Source of the DNA: Chamaecrista fasciculata
Taxonomy: Eukaryota > Streptophyta > Magnoliopsida > Fabales > Fabaceae
Length of the DNA stretch: 64,000 bases
Assembly: GCA_003254925.1 (NCBI GenBank)
Contig: QANZ01039927.1
Span: 92,712 to 156,711 of the forward strand
Reading direction: 5' to 3'
The translations under genes and the position numbers were made by a program. Positions 13,001-24,311 of the stretch are shown here, piece after piece. Numbering within the stretch: the first letter of the stretch is position 1; every line of letters begins with the position of its first letter. The notes under the pieces are model-generated. The model was not told the DNA's origin and searched no databases. It saw only the letters and a program-made list of their open reading frames with translations.

Positions 13001-13720
13001 CTGTTTATCCAAATTTTATGTTAATTTTAGGTTTTTGCCATGCCTGTTTTCGACATGATTGAGTCATGGTTGGTGCAAAAGAAGAAATTCACTCCTTCAC
13101 GAATTCTTCGAGTCACTTGTCGAAGCTTATATGTCGGTAAAGATTGTATTTACAAATAATATTTCTGTTAAAAAGTAATTGAATGAAATATAATAGTTTG
13201 GACATAATTATGTGCATATATTCTAATTAAGTTCTAACTAGTGTTTTATTTACACTTTTTACAGTTTTCGTAGGACTAGTTGCTATTGTTGTTCCCTTTT
13301 TTGGAGGATTGTTAGGATTCTTTGGAGGACTCGCATTCGCATCAACATCATATTTCGTAAGAATATTAATTATTATATACAAATATTTATATATTTAAAA
13401 TAAAACTTTCATTGAATTTTCTTACTAATTAGTTATAATTTCTTATATGCAGTTGCCTTGTATAATGTGGCTTGCAGCCAAAAAACCCAAGCGATGGAGC
13501 CTTCATTGGAATTTATCAGTGGTACTTGTAACATTGCACATAATTAAATTAATTACCAGAAAGCTTTTATTTATTTATTTATTTACTTCTATTTTGACTA
13601 ATATATATTTTTTTACTTCAGATTTGTATCATTTTGGGGGTTTTGATTGCGCTCTTGGCACCCATTGGAGGACTTAGGACAATTATTCTTTCAGCCAAGA
13701 CTTACAAGATGTTTTCTTGA
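10092..13720 (+). CDS. LHT1: LHT1-type lysine/histidine amino acid transporter
   Basis: A plasma-membrane, proton-coupled amino acid permease of the LHT branch, whose members import broad neutral and acidic amino acids in plants. Exons: 10092-10276, 10739-11131, 11960-12356, 13031-13136, 13265-13356, 13453-13521, 13622-13720; joined they encode 446 aa, the usual LHT length. Diagnostic stretches are [75 protein letters not shown] and [10 protein letters not shown], with about ten hydrophobic segments. The ATG at 10092 is chosen because the sequence just before it (tgtttcag at 10081-10088) looks like the acceptor of a leader intron (about 9983-10088). Introns 2 and 3 each carry a fold-back element. 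No broken codon or missing exon was seen. Confidence 0.93.
11163..11556. mobile_element. Fold-back (MITE-like) element in LHT intron 2
   Basis: The left arm agtgtaaatttggtctcat is mirrored by the right arm atgagaccaaatttacact. The arms continue with 'ggtctcatatctttt' phrases. No coding capacity. The same family occurs at 7767, 53459 and 60633. Confidence 0.7.
12413..12946. mobile_element. Fold-back (MITE-like) element in LHT intron 3
   Basis: The ends are inverted repeats: AGGAAACCTACTATTTGGTC on the left and its complement ending ..GTAGGTTTCCT on the right. The middle holds repeated 'gttgacaattatgataaatg' phrases. No transposase. A target duplication is not clear. Confidence 0.75.
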
Positions 13721-14837
13721 TTTATAGATTAGATGTTTTTTTGTAGGTGTAGATTAAATAATTAATTAGGGATTAAAAAGTGTATATAGTTCTTTATTCT
13801 TTTAGAATAAGGTTTCCCAGGCTAGCTAGGGACACACTATAAATTCCTTTCCATTATTGATAAATCCTTTTTATTTTTAGTAAAAGGATTTATCACAAGT
13901 ATATCATTGATGATAGAGTATTTAAGTTTTTTTCTTAAGGAATTTTACCTAAGTTTTGTCTTATTATATATTCCTTAAATTATCCATAATAAAAAAGAAA
14001 ACTCCTTTAAGATTACTCCAAATTGCATAAGCTTATACTCTATTGTGAACATAAATGCTGACTTCTTTTTTTGCCACCATAAATGCTGACTTCTTTGGTT
14101 CTTTAAATTAAAAGCTTACCCCAATAATTGTAACCAAAAAAAAAAAGCTTACCCCAATAATTGATATTAATTTCCCTATTAAAAATATAAATCTTAAAAC
14201 AATATTCAATAGTGTTATTTAATAATAAGAACCATAAATATAATTACTTCGAAAGTTCTTATTTATTATTTATCAATATATATTTTATATGCCTTATCGT
14301 AAAAGTAAATATTGGTAGTTATTGTCATTCAACTAATCAACCATAGAAAATATTGTTTTGGCATTTTTTTTGTTTGTAAAACAATTAATAGCAATTATTA
14401 TATTATTTTGGGCCAAAAAAGTTATATTTTTTATGTTAAAAATGTTATTACATTATATAAGTAAATATGATTATAATTTATGCTTAATTATTAAATAATT
14501 AAATAGAGCACTTCTTTTTAAAGCTTTCAAGATTTTTGGGCAGAAATTGATGTAATTCTAGAGAGAACCAAATCTTTGAAGACATAAAATCTTCACATAA
14601 TAATATAATATACAGTTATACTCTTTCTTCCTAATGGTATCACCAAATTCAAGCTAGAATCTTGAAACATGAATTTTGAACAAAAAATGGCCATGTCCAC
14701 TAAAATTCAATAGAGTACCTGTAAAATTCTATTTTCTAACATAAAAAAAATTAAACTTCACAACCCCCTCATTTTAGAAGATTCCTTTCTAAAATATTTG
14801 AGAGGTTAAATATTGTAGGAGTTGTGTATGAAATCAC
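13721..14837. other. Intergenic spacer between the convergent LHT and QTRT2 genes
   Basis: AT-rich 3' flanks of both genes. A self-complementary pair of words, aaatcctttttattttta and agtaaaaggatttatca, lies at about 13862-13893 just after the LHT stop and could act in 3' end formation. Nothing else stands out. Confidence 0.4.
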
Positions 14838-17800
14838 TCAGGCAGAAATAGCTTCATCCCCTTTAAGATGGTCACGCCTGCTCTCCATGAATGTTTGTCG
14901 AAATTGCTCAAACCTTCCATCTTTGATTGCTTCCCTTATCAGACGAAAGAACATTAAATAATGATGTGTATTGTGGCTGCAAAAATCAATGTAAATTTAT
15001 TAATAGCCATTGCAATAAGATACAACACTAAACTATAAGTTTCAAGGGAATCAGAATGAATCAATAATTTGGCAATTAAAAGTCATTCTTTACTAATTTA
15101 GTCATCTAAATTACATACTTCTCCCAAATAGAATCAGTAGAACAGATTTTACATAATCAAATATTTGTTAAGACAATCTTATTTTGTGTTAAAAGAGCTG
15201 ATTTTGAATGAAAATTTGTTTAAACAACACAGTTCTGAGGAAATTTTCACCTAAACAGTAAACAAGTCTAGATTATGAGTTAATAGTTACTACTTAATAG
15301 TCGCTAGAGTTCTCATTTTCTAATTAAGGGAAATATCTCTTATGAAAGGATAATTATATTCACAGACAGTTTTTTGGAGATTAAATTGAGAAACTTAATC
15401 TTTGAAAATAAATCCAAGATGAGAAAAGAATGATATTTCAGAGACTAATTCTTTGAGAAAAGAAATTCATACATTTCTAACAGGATCTGTGCCAGCATTT
15501 CGTGGACATTAAGGAGGTGATTTATGTATGCTTTCGTATGGTTTTGGCATGTATAGCAGGTGCAGCTTTCTACAATGGGAGACGTATCTTTCCTGCATGA
15601 GAAAGAAAAGCATAGAAAAAAATTATTCATTGTGTACTATAAGATAAAATAATCAGAGCACTGAGTAACTAATTTTTTTTCAAGAATTATGAAAACACAA
15701 TAACAGTACAAATATCATCAACTTTTTTTATTGGTCAATTTTGCCAACATTTACTTATCCTTAAAATAAGTTCTAATCTCAACGTAATTACATAACTTTA
15801 GTCATAGATCTCAAAATCTATTCCATCAGTTATACTTTTTGAATTCATGAAACAAACTAGCTCAGGAGCCCAGAAATAAATTTATTTAAATTTTTTTAAA
15901 CCAAACACTATACTACTAATAAAACCTTTGTCAAATCTAGTGAAAGAAGAGAGGCAATAAGATTATGATACATAATTCTCTGAATGTATTATATTAAACT
16001 AGCTGTAATGTCATATCTGAAATTGTACCAATTTCTACCAATCAAAACACTAGGTACAACAGAATGGCAGAATGCAGATGAAAACCTTAATCGTTCTAGA
16101 CAAAACAAGGCATAGCAGCATAAATAAGAAAAATTTGAAATTTAAGTGATTTCCAGAAATCCATATTCATAAGATTTTCCAGAAATGTTTAATTTATTTT
16201 TATCAACAAGAATAACCCAATATTATGCATTGACCTCCAACTTAGTGCAATTTGTATTACCCAAATACTTACGAACAATATTTCAACCGAGTAAACTACT
16301 ACTAGATAAGCATACTCAAAAAAGGAAAAGCGAAACTTGTATAGTTACCTATAAATTGTTGCTCTCAAATTAATTTTGGTCAAGTCACTTCCTATCTCAC
16401 TTAACTGAAAACTACTATATTGACTCCCAAATTTGTCCAATGGAAAGGTAAGCGCAAATCCTCCAATTGTGAGGTGATATATGTACCTGTAAATCATCAT
16501 ATGAGCCATTCATATTTCATGATAGATAATACCAATTACCATAACAATAAGTTGTTATGAGTAAATCAAAGGTCGGCTTATCAACTCACGTTGAGTCAAA
16601 GAGATCAATACCAGAAGCAATTCCTTGCAAGACCTCCTCTGTAAAGACAAGATCGAATTTTAAGTGCCACATATTTCTATGTATACCAACTTAATAAAGC
16701 AATAACAAATTTTTAATTTCAAAAACTTCTTTTCCTTTGAAGATCATAGATTAGTTCTATAGATAGGAAAAAGGCTGAAAAATAATGACTAAATTACTAA
16801 GTCAGTCCATGATCAACTCTAAACTGAAACAAAACATATTACTTATCCATGTCTCTCTCAGTTTTCAGGATCATGTAACTGAAAGTGCCAAATACAGAAG
16901 GCGTCCCCCGTTAATAACTTAAACTAAATAGTAAATATCACATTTTGCACTTTAAAAATGATAAATAGCTCAAAATCAACTCTAATATTCTAAAGATAGG
17001 TGTGAATGAAACCAAAGAATTAGTTATGTTAAACTATGTACCTGGGAGTTCAAGCCCACTGACCATGCGTGGCTTTTCATCTGGCAAGATATCCTGAGAA
17101 TAAGGGCACCATGTCATATTTCATAATATTTATAGCAATTAGAAGCCCAGCCATTGAAACCATTACTGAAATATATAGCAAAGTACTATGGAGGTTATTT
17201 TAAAACTTGGGAGTTAATATCTAGAATAAGAGTTTTTCATTACTTAGCCTTTAAAAGTTTATTATTGCTAAAGAGTTTTACAATTATCTCTAGGAGATTA
17301 TGTTATAGCTTAATCTCTATCATTAAAGTACTATAAATAAGAGAAGTGAGGGGCTTTGGCTCCCATTTTCAGAAACCGAAAGCATCTTACCATTACAGCA
17401 GTAAGAAGAGGAGGTCGCTCATCAATGCTATCTCCAAGTCCAAAGCCTCCAATCCAGTAACCTGAATAAATTGTAACAGCTAAATTTGACATTTTACAAA
17501 AGATCATACATGAAAATATTAGTGTGAAAAGAAGAGGGTACTACATACCAGTTTATATAAGTTTTGAATAATAAGCACCATAAGAAAAAATGTAGAACAA
17601 TTATGATGCAAGTAATAATGGCATTCTTCTTTTTACTGAATTATTATTTATTTTCTTCCCAATAAAGAAGATATTTTTTTTAAGACATAGATGAAATTAC
17701 AAACTTGTCGGAGGATAAGATATCATCCAACAAGAAAATCCTAGGCTTTAAACAGAACATCACATAGCAATATATTAGAAGGGCTATTTACCTAGTGGTG

Positions 17801-19452
17801 CTAGTGCTAGTCCAATCTGTCTAAGAATTAACACAAAGGCTTGAGGGAAGAAAGATGTAGAAAATTATGCAGACAAGCAAGTGAAGACTATTAACATATT
17901 CTTTATAAAAGAAGACACAAAAATAAATAAAAGACTGTAAAATATCCAAGTAGTTTAAATATTGATTTAAGCTACCAAAGTCTTCTCAAAAAAGAAAATG
18001 AGAGAACCTGATACATTTCGCTTGGCTACCTCCTCTGCACATCGCTTCCGTTCTTCCAAATCTGACCCTCCAACAATGGCCCCAAAGATGCATCCATCTA
18101 CCTAGATTTTAAAAGATCAATTCATGTCCAATTATTAGTCACAAAATGATGAAGTTATAAATGACAAATTTATTATGATCAATGTCAAAATGCGGCTGAC
18201 TAGGTGACATTAAAACATCCAGGCTCCAGGCGCCTAACTTACAGCTGGAACTGTTAATTATAGAACCCTAAGTCCAATCTATGAGAAACTGCTTGCAGAT
18301 TCTTCCTTCCATCTCTTTCATGATGAAAATGCTAAGTAAAAGCAGAGGGGGAATAAAAGTAACAACATGACTTTTCTATTTTTAAATCATATGTTTATGC
18401 TCAGCAACTCGACCGACCATAACTCTCAATAAACCAAAACAATAACAACATTTGAACTACCAACGGCATACATAAAGTTCATAGACCTATTGAATACAGA
18501 AGGTATATAATCTATTTATATCACCACTTGAGAAGAATAAATGTAATCTATATTCTGTTTTACCGGCTTCAATGCAAGGCAATCATCAAGCCATCTGACA
18601 GTTCGATCTACTGAGGTTTTGTTCCTTTTATCTGACACCCAAGCAGGTACTTCATCAGCCAAAGCAGCCCATATATTTGGCCTCATGCAAGAAATCATTT
18701 CAACATAGTCTTTGGGTTTAATCTGTTAAATTGGTAACAACCATGATCCATCACAATCACCATTATTTAAAACCAAAAAAAAAAAAAGAGAAATAATTAG
18801 CTCAGCCAGCAAGTATATATTAATTTTACCAAGAGACGGCCACAAGGGGTCTCAAAAGATGCACCAAGTTTGGTACTTGCTTTAGCCTCAGGAAGGCATT
18901 GAATACAATCCCTATTTACAGCTGCAATTCCATAGTCATGCAAATTGAGCATTCTGTGAAGGCCCCCAATTTTTGATATAGTGTTTGTAGAAAGTCCTTC
19001 CAAACTGTAAAAGTAGATTTACTCAACTCAAATCAAAATGACACCAAAGAAATCTCTGAACAGAACTTATAGTTCCTGAGGAGGATTTCTCCTTCTTTGA
19101 ATTGCACTCATCTCAGTGTGTCACATATTATGATTCACCTAACACAATTGTTCTAAAGCATGTGTTCCATTAGACCCAGAAGCCCAAATATCCTCAATAT
19201 TCTTCTTCAATTTAATTTTATTAAAGACATACATGAAATTACAAGTGGGTTATGAGCTTACAAGTGGAGTGGAGAAACTTGAAGGAGACGGGAATCAGGA
19301 GAAGGGAGAGAAGAAAGAAGGTCAGGGGAGATGAAATGAGGAAGGCCTTTGCGAGTAGAAAGGAGAACACCAGGCGTCTCTACTGAGCAGTTTCCGATCT
19401 CTAGAACTCCCACACGTGCTCCGTTGCTCCATGCCTTCACTGCAAACTTCAT
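14838..19452 (-). CDS. QTRT2: Queuine tRNA-ribosyltransferase accessory subunit 2
   Basis: The non-catalytic partner of the enzyme that swaps guanine 34 for queuine in tRNAs for His, Asn, Asp and Tyr. Exons in coding order: 19452-19262, 19004-18830, 18722-18564, 18101-18008, 17461-17391, 17093-17042, 16638-16590, 16486-16349, 15592-15473, 14976-14838; 395 aa in one frame. Marks of the family: ETPGVLLSTRKGLPHFI near the N-terminus, FGAIVGGSDLEER, GYWIGGFGLGD, ASGIDLFDSTYIYHLTIGGF and a zinc site C-x-C-x2-C-x25-H (CTCYTC...EIH) followed by NTHHYLMFF. The start is the ATG just after a GA run, giving MKFAVKAW. Length and zinc ligands suggest a working gene. Confidence 0.93.
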
Positions 19453-19474
19453 CTCTCTCTCTCTCTCTCTCTCT
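19453..19474 (-). repeat. GA microsatellite directly before the QTRT2 start codon
   Basis: Eleven CT dinucleotides on + (GA on the coding strand) touch the ATG of QTRT2 and would form the last part of its 5' leader. GA-rich leaders are common in plants, but abutting the start codon is notable. Confidence 0.8.
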
Positions 19475-19541
19475 GGAGCTCGCTTTCTTGTGCTCCGGCG
19501 AGCAAAGCAAGAAGAAGAAGAAGACTCAGGCAACGACCAAA

Positions 19542-20050
19542 CCGAAACAAGACTGTGTATTGATGGGCCGGGCCCTGTTAGCCCAAATCACTCTCACTCA
19601 AATTTCCCATGAAGCCCAATTGATTTGTTTTTGAACAATTATTTTATTTTTTTTGGTCAAAGTGCGAATTTAGTCCTGTAACTTTGCTCTAGGTTCCAAA
19701 CCAGTCCTATATCTTTTTTTGTCTCGAATTTGGTCCTGTATCTTTGCTTCAGGTCTCAAGTCAGTCCTATATCTTTTTTTGTCTTAGTTTTGGTCCCATA
19801 TATTTTGAAAACCTCCCACTGTTAGTCCTCCATCCATTTTAAATTACAGGAGCAAATTCAAGACAAAAAAAAAGTTACAGGACTTATTTGGAACCTAGAG
19901 CAAAGTTACAGAACCAAATTCGCACTTTGGCCTTACTTTTCTTCTTTTCGACAACAAAAAAGTTGAGGTGCAGATTGCGTATTGATGGGATGTGCCGCGT
20001 TAGCCCAAATCACACACACTCAAATTTCCCATGAAGACCAATTGGATTTT
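19542..20050. repeat. Duplicated ~85-bp segment flanking a fold-back element, upstream of QTRT2
   Basis: The segment at about 19547-19630 (gtattgatggg...ttagcccaaatcac...tttcccatgaag) recurs at about 19978-20050 with few changes. A fold-back element lies between the two copies. The duplication is far longer than a normal target-site duplication. Confidence 0.75.
19655..19932. mobile_element. Fold-back (MULE-like MITE) element, 278 bp
   Basis: The left end GGTCAAAGTGCGAATTTAGT is mirrored by a right end that reads GGCCAAAGTGCGAATTTGGT on the other strand, and the arms extend through 'actttgctctaggttcca'. The same arms bound a larger element at 52091-52914. No convincing target duplication. 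Confidence 0.75.
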
Positions 20051-20204
20051 TTTTGTCAAAATAGAATAACAATTTCATGAAGCCAATAAAGGGCAAGTTA
20101 AAACGCTATATAAATCCAGGCCCAAAAAAACATATAAGTGACCTTGAAAAGAAAAAAAACATAAAGAAATAATACTTCAATCATCGAAAAATTAAAAGGA
20201 AACA

Positions 20205-20690
20205 ATCATCGCCACTCTCTCTCCTCGCCAAATCCTGTCGATTTGCCGCCGCCACAGACCTCTACGACCAGTTCTTGAAGAATGCCTCCGATCATAACTG
20301 TTCAAAATCCAAATCCGCTGCTCCGGAACAAAAGTTCTTGAAGAGAGAGAGGAGAGAGAGACGAGAGAGATGGAGAGATGAAAGTTTATTTTGTTTAAAT
20401 TTAATTATAATCTTAATTTATTTTTTGTTCTTACATTTTAATCATTTTATAAGAAGAAAATCACCTTAATGTAAAAAATTAAAATTTTTGGGGGATGAAA
20501 GTTTTTTTTTTCATTTTTTAAACGGAAAAATAGATGAAAAATGTTAAAGGGACCAACTGTGTCAAGTTTTAGAAAACTGAGGGACCAATATAAAATGAAA
20601 AATAACTGAGGGACCAATATGAAACGAAAAATAACTAAGGAACCAATATAAAACATTGAACATAACTGAGGGACCAAAATAGAACTTTGA
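20205..20690 (+). mobile_element. Remnant of a Pack-MULE-like element: one long arm plus a gene-like fragment
   Basis: The stretch 20466-20690 matches the right arm of the Pack-MULE at 57986-59438 (aacggaaaaat, gggaccaa, ataactgagggaccaa, aaaatagaactttg). Immediately inward, 20205-20380 is GC-richer and reads as an open stretch (LLAKSCRFAAATDLYDQFLK, then ASDHNCSKSKSAAPEQ) that looks like captured coding sequence; I do not recognise the source. The left arm is not found, so the element is truncated or rearranged. Confidence 0.5.
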
Positions 20691-22440
20691 TCTTATATTT
20701 TATATATATACATAGGCGTCATTAACACGAAAGATGGCAAGCATCCACTTGGTCTACACTTTCGGACTCCCAATGAAACAAATTGAGTATACTTTCTTAA
20801 AAATTTGACCAAAAATCTATACGGTTGACGTATAATTAATCAGTTTGTGTATAATTAATGAAGTAATAAAAATGAAAACTCGCCTGGGATGTAGTTACAG
20901 GAGCTGAATTGAGGAGAAGAAAAGCCACCCAATGACGTCACTCAAAGCAGTGTCACCATTGAGCACCGATTGTCATTGTTTAGTAGTGTCGCATCGGAGT
21001 TCAGCAAACGACAATGTGAAGAGCAGTCGCAAATGTTTTCGTAGCGTGAGGACTGAGGAGCATTTTCGCAGTATACTTCAAGAGTTAAAATAATTTAATG
21101 GAGCCCTAATTGAAATTACCAAAATCGCTACATAAAAAAAAAAAGGAGTTAAAACGAGTCAATTTCGAGTCACGGACGACGAGTTTCATGAAAAACATGT
21201 TAAATTGAGTTACTTCTGATTCGATTGTAGGTGACTCATCCAGACCGGGCGTACCAAGAAAATTGGGTTCTCGATTGACCCGGGCGGGCCTAGTTTTTAA
21301 AAATAAGATACTTTTCATATAAGATGAAAATATTTTCATATAAAAAGTCAAAAGTTTCAATGCTGCAAATATGTTACGCATTCGAACAGCTACAAATTGT
21401 CTTGTACAATGCAGTGTACACTACCTATCTTGCCAGTTGCCACATCTACAAATTGTCTAGTACAATACAGTGTACACTACCTACCTTGCCACATCGGCAA
21501 ATTTTCTTTTATAATTTTATAGAAACGCATTAATATAAGTCATCGTGACTCGTGAGAACCACGTTGTTATGCTAATCATTAAAAATTTTGTTATTCTATA
21601 TTCTCACTAACTGTGTAAGGAAAGAAAGTAATGTAAAAGGATTTGCTTATTTTTAATTTTTAGAATCTGTATTATTAATCTTGATCTAATACCTATAAGT
21701 CTATAATATTTTTTAATTTAAATTTTTAATATTATTTAAATTTGTGATAAAAATACCTAATTTATCAATGATATAATCGAACTATTTTAATATTTAATAA
21801 TATCTCATAACTAAAACATATAATTAACATATTCTAATAATAATAAAGTCACAATCTTATAATATTACTTTCTTGAAAAATATAAACCTTTTGTACTTAA
21901 ATTATAAAATTGAATCAAATATTACGAGATTAAGAAACTTTACCGACATTAGCAACAAAACTAATAAAAAAACCTGACAAGAGGAATGAGAAATCATTAT
22001 ATAAATCATTATTTTAAAAAAAAAACTATTTTGACTTGGAAGTAATGCTAAAGCCTAAAAGAAAAAGAACGCCAATCATGGAACAAAGCTCCTACCTGCT
22101 GTTGTACCTACTATGATGATCACCAACTCAGCAACCTAAAGCATCTTTCTTGTCAACACTACAAAATTTTTGCAACAGCTTTCTTAAACTGACATCATTA
22201 AGAATGGCATTAATTCAGTAATTAAGATTCCTTTTGAGTCATTAAGAGTAATTATCATGGTCAATTGATATGGAACATACTTTCTTGCTTTTAAAGCCAA
22301 TCCCCATTACTAAATTCCTATAACCAACAAATCCCATGAACCTCTTATACCAACCCAATGATCTTCTGCTCTGCACATTACATTACATCCTTTTATATTT
22401 CTTCTCTTCTTTTTATTCCCTTTGTTCTGAAGCAAATTTG
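20691..22440. other. Gene-free spacer upstream of GXM
   Basis: No gene seen. It includes a GC-richer patch at 20880-21060 without a convincing frame and a two-unit tandem repeat at 21391-21497. The rest is AT-rich. Confidence 0.45.
21391..21497 (+). repeat. Two-unit tandem repeat, ~55 bp
   Basis: The phrase ctacaaattgtc, tgtacaat.cagtgtacac, tacctat/ccttgcc, cacat is present twice in a row with a few differences. The word tgtacaatgcagtgtaca is itself nearly palindromic. Confidence 0.7.
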
Positions 22441-22459
22441 GGGTCCCAAATTTCACTGC

Positions 22460-22516
22460 TTCTTCTTCTTCTTCTTCTTCTTCTTCTTCTTCTTCATCAC
22501 TCTGTGGTATAAAATA
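22460..22516 (+). promoter_or_regulatory. Core promoter region of GXM: CTT repeat and TATA box
   Basis: A run of about twelve TTC/CTT triplets ends near 22494. A TATAAAATA box follows at 22508-22516, about 60 bases before the ATG. This spacing predicts a short leader of some 30-40 nt. Functional use is inferred. Confidence 0.5.
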
Positions 22517-22575
22517 TCCAAGTTCTATCTATCAAAGTTCCAATCAATCACACTGATTGATCATAACAGCAAAAA

Positions 22576-23499
22576 ATGACGAGGGCCAAAACACAATTCA
22601 CAGGCACACTCAAAATCGCCACTCTCTGTCTCTCATTCCTCCTCATCTTCATCTTGATCATCAGGTCAAGCATATTCTCGCCATTTTCTCAGAATCAAGA
22701 AACCCAATCATCATCAGACACTACAATAACAACCCTAGGAGAAGAACAAGAAGAAGAAGGAGGAGGATCAAAACGCACCGTTTCGCAATCATCGCCGTGT
22801 CTCGAGAATCAGGCATGCACAAAAATCGCGCCGTCTCTCGCAAATGCCCTAATCCACTACGCGACCACCAACATCACTCCTCAGCAAACCCTACCGGAGA
22901 TTTCCGTTTCCGCTAGGGTTCTTGAACGGAAATCGCCGTGTAATTTCCTCGTCTTCGGCCTCGGCTACGACAGTCTAATGTGGGCGTCGCTCAACCACGG
23001 TGGCCGGACGGTGTTTCTGGAGGAAGACCGATCATGGATCGGCAAGATCCAGAAGAAATTCCCGAGCCTCGAGGCGTACCACGTCGTCTATGATACGAAA
23101 GTCCATCAAGCCAACGATCTAATGAGAGTCGCGACGGCGGACGAAAACTGCCGGACGGTGACGGATCCGAGATTTTCGAAGTGCGATCTGGCGCTGAAGG
23201 GATTTCCGAGCGAGATCTACGATGTGGAGTGGGATTTGATAATGGTGGACGCGCCGACGGGGTACTTTGACGGAGCTCCGGGAAGGATGAGTGCGATTTA
23301 TACGGCGGGATTGATGGCGAGAAACAGGGAAGAAGGCGATACCGATGTGTTCGTGCACGATGTGGATAGAGGTGTGGAGGATAAATTCTCGAAGGCGTTT
23401 CTGTGCGAAGGGTATTTGAGGGAACAAGAAGGGAGGATTAGGCATTTCACGATTCCGAGCCATAGGGCTCGTGAGGGAAGGCCTTTTTGTCCGCAATAG
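22576..23499 (+). CDS. GXM: Glucuronoxylan 4-O-methyltransferase (GXM, DUF579 family)
   Basis: A Golgi type II membrane enzyme that transfers a methyl group from S-adenosylmethionine to the 4-OH of glucuronic acid side chains on xylan in secondary walls. It is a single exon of 307 aa, normal for the family. Residues 14-30 form one hydrophobic anchor after a short basic N-terminus. A low-complexity stem rich in Ser and Glu follows. The DUF579 core starts near residue 100: CNFLVFGLGYDSLMWASLNH (cofactor-binding region), GGRTVFLEED, WDLIMVDAPTGYFDGAPGRM, DVFVHDVDRGVEDKFSKAFL and a C-terminal RPFCP. These words fit the GXM branch better than the IRX15 branch. The gene looks intact. Confidence 0.93.
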   Translation: MTRAKTQFTGTLKIATLCLSFLLIFILIIRSSIFSPFSQNQETQSSSDTTITTLGEEQEEEGGGSKRTVSQSSPCLENQACTKIAPSLANALIHYATTNITPQQTLPEISVSARVLERKSPCNFLVFGLGYDSLMWASLNHGGRTVFLEEDRSWIGKIQKKFPSLEAYHVVYDTKVHQANDLMRVATADENCRTVTDPRFSKCDLALKGFPSEIYDVEWDLIMVDAPTGYFDGAPGRMSAIYTAGLMARNREEGDTDVFVHDVDRGVEDKFSKAFLCEGYLREQEGRIRHFTIPSHRAREGRPFCPQ

Positions 23500-23890
23500 G
23501 GTTTTTGAGCCATTTTAGGGAAACCAGAGAGGATCGATTGGAAATCAGAATCGGAAAGAATGAAGCGCGAGATTTGAATTTGGAGACGAAGACGACGATG
23601 ATCCACAAGGAGGTTTCAGATATATATGATGATGAAGATGATGATGGTGATTGATTTTGATTTCTTTCTAGATGATTTTGGAATTTCGACCTCTTTTTAG
23701 TTATTGTACTGAAATAAATATATGCTTATTTACATACTACAGTACTCTCTCTACAATAGATGCATTTTGTTCCCCGGGAGAATATATATATTTTTTCGGA
23801 GAAAATACTGAAATTTCAATTTTATTTTTGAAGTTATTTTCAAATTCTAAACAGGGCAAAAAACTATACGCATTTTCTTTCTTATTTATC
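23500..23890. other. 3' flank of GXM
   Basis: Contains the probable 3' UTR, including a gat-rich stretch near 23590-23650. No gene seen. Confidence 0.4.
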
Positions 23891-24311
23891 GGGGTAAATT
23901 ATATTTTGATACCCAGTTCTATGGATCAATTTCACTTTGGTATCCTATTCTTTTAAAAGTGACACTTTGGTACTTTTCTCTTTGCACCGTTGACATTTTA
24001 GTACTCTGTTCTGTCAAAAGTGATATTTTGATACCCTAATCTTTGTACCGTTAACATTTTGGTACCCTGTTCTATGGATTGATTTCACTTTGAGACCTTA
24101 TTCTTTGACGATTTATTACCTAATTTTATCTTTGTTAGTGTACCAAAATATTAACGGTGCAAAGAATATAATACCAAAATGTCACTTTGAAAGAACAAGG
24201 TACTAAAATGTTAATGGTACAAAGAATAGGGACCAAAGTGTCACTTTTGAAAAAATAAGGTACCAAAGTAAAATTAGTCTATAGAACAAGATACCAAAGT
24301 ATAATTTACCC
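23891..24311. mobile_element. Fold-back element of the 'ggtaccaaagt' family
   Basis: The left end ggggtaaattatattttgat is mirrored by the right end (caaagtataatttaccc). The inner arms repeat 'tttggtacc' phrases on the left and 'ggtaccaaagt' phrases on the right. The same family lies in intron 1 of the gene at 42380. No coding capacity. Confidence 0.75.

Noticed and set aside
22557-23606. Other long frames overlapping GXM on both strands
   Set aside because: They are shadows of the GC-rich GXM exon; only the 307-codon frame matches a protein family.
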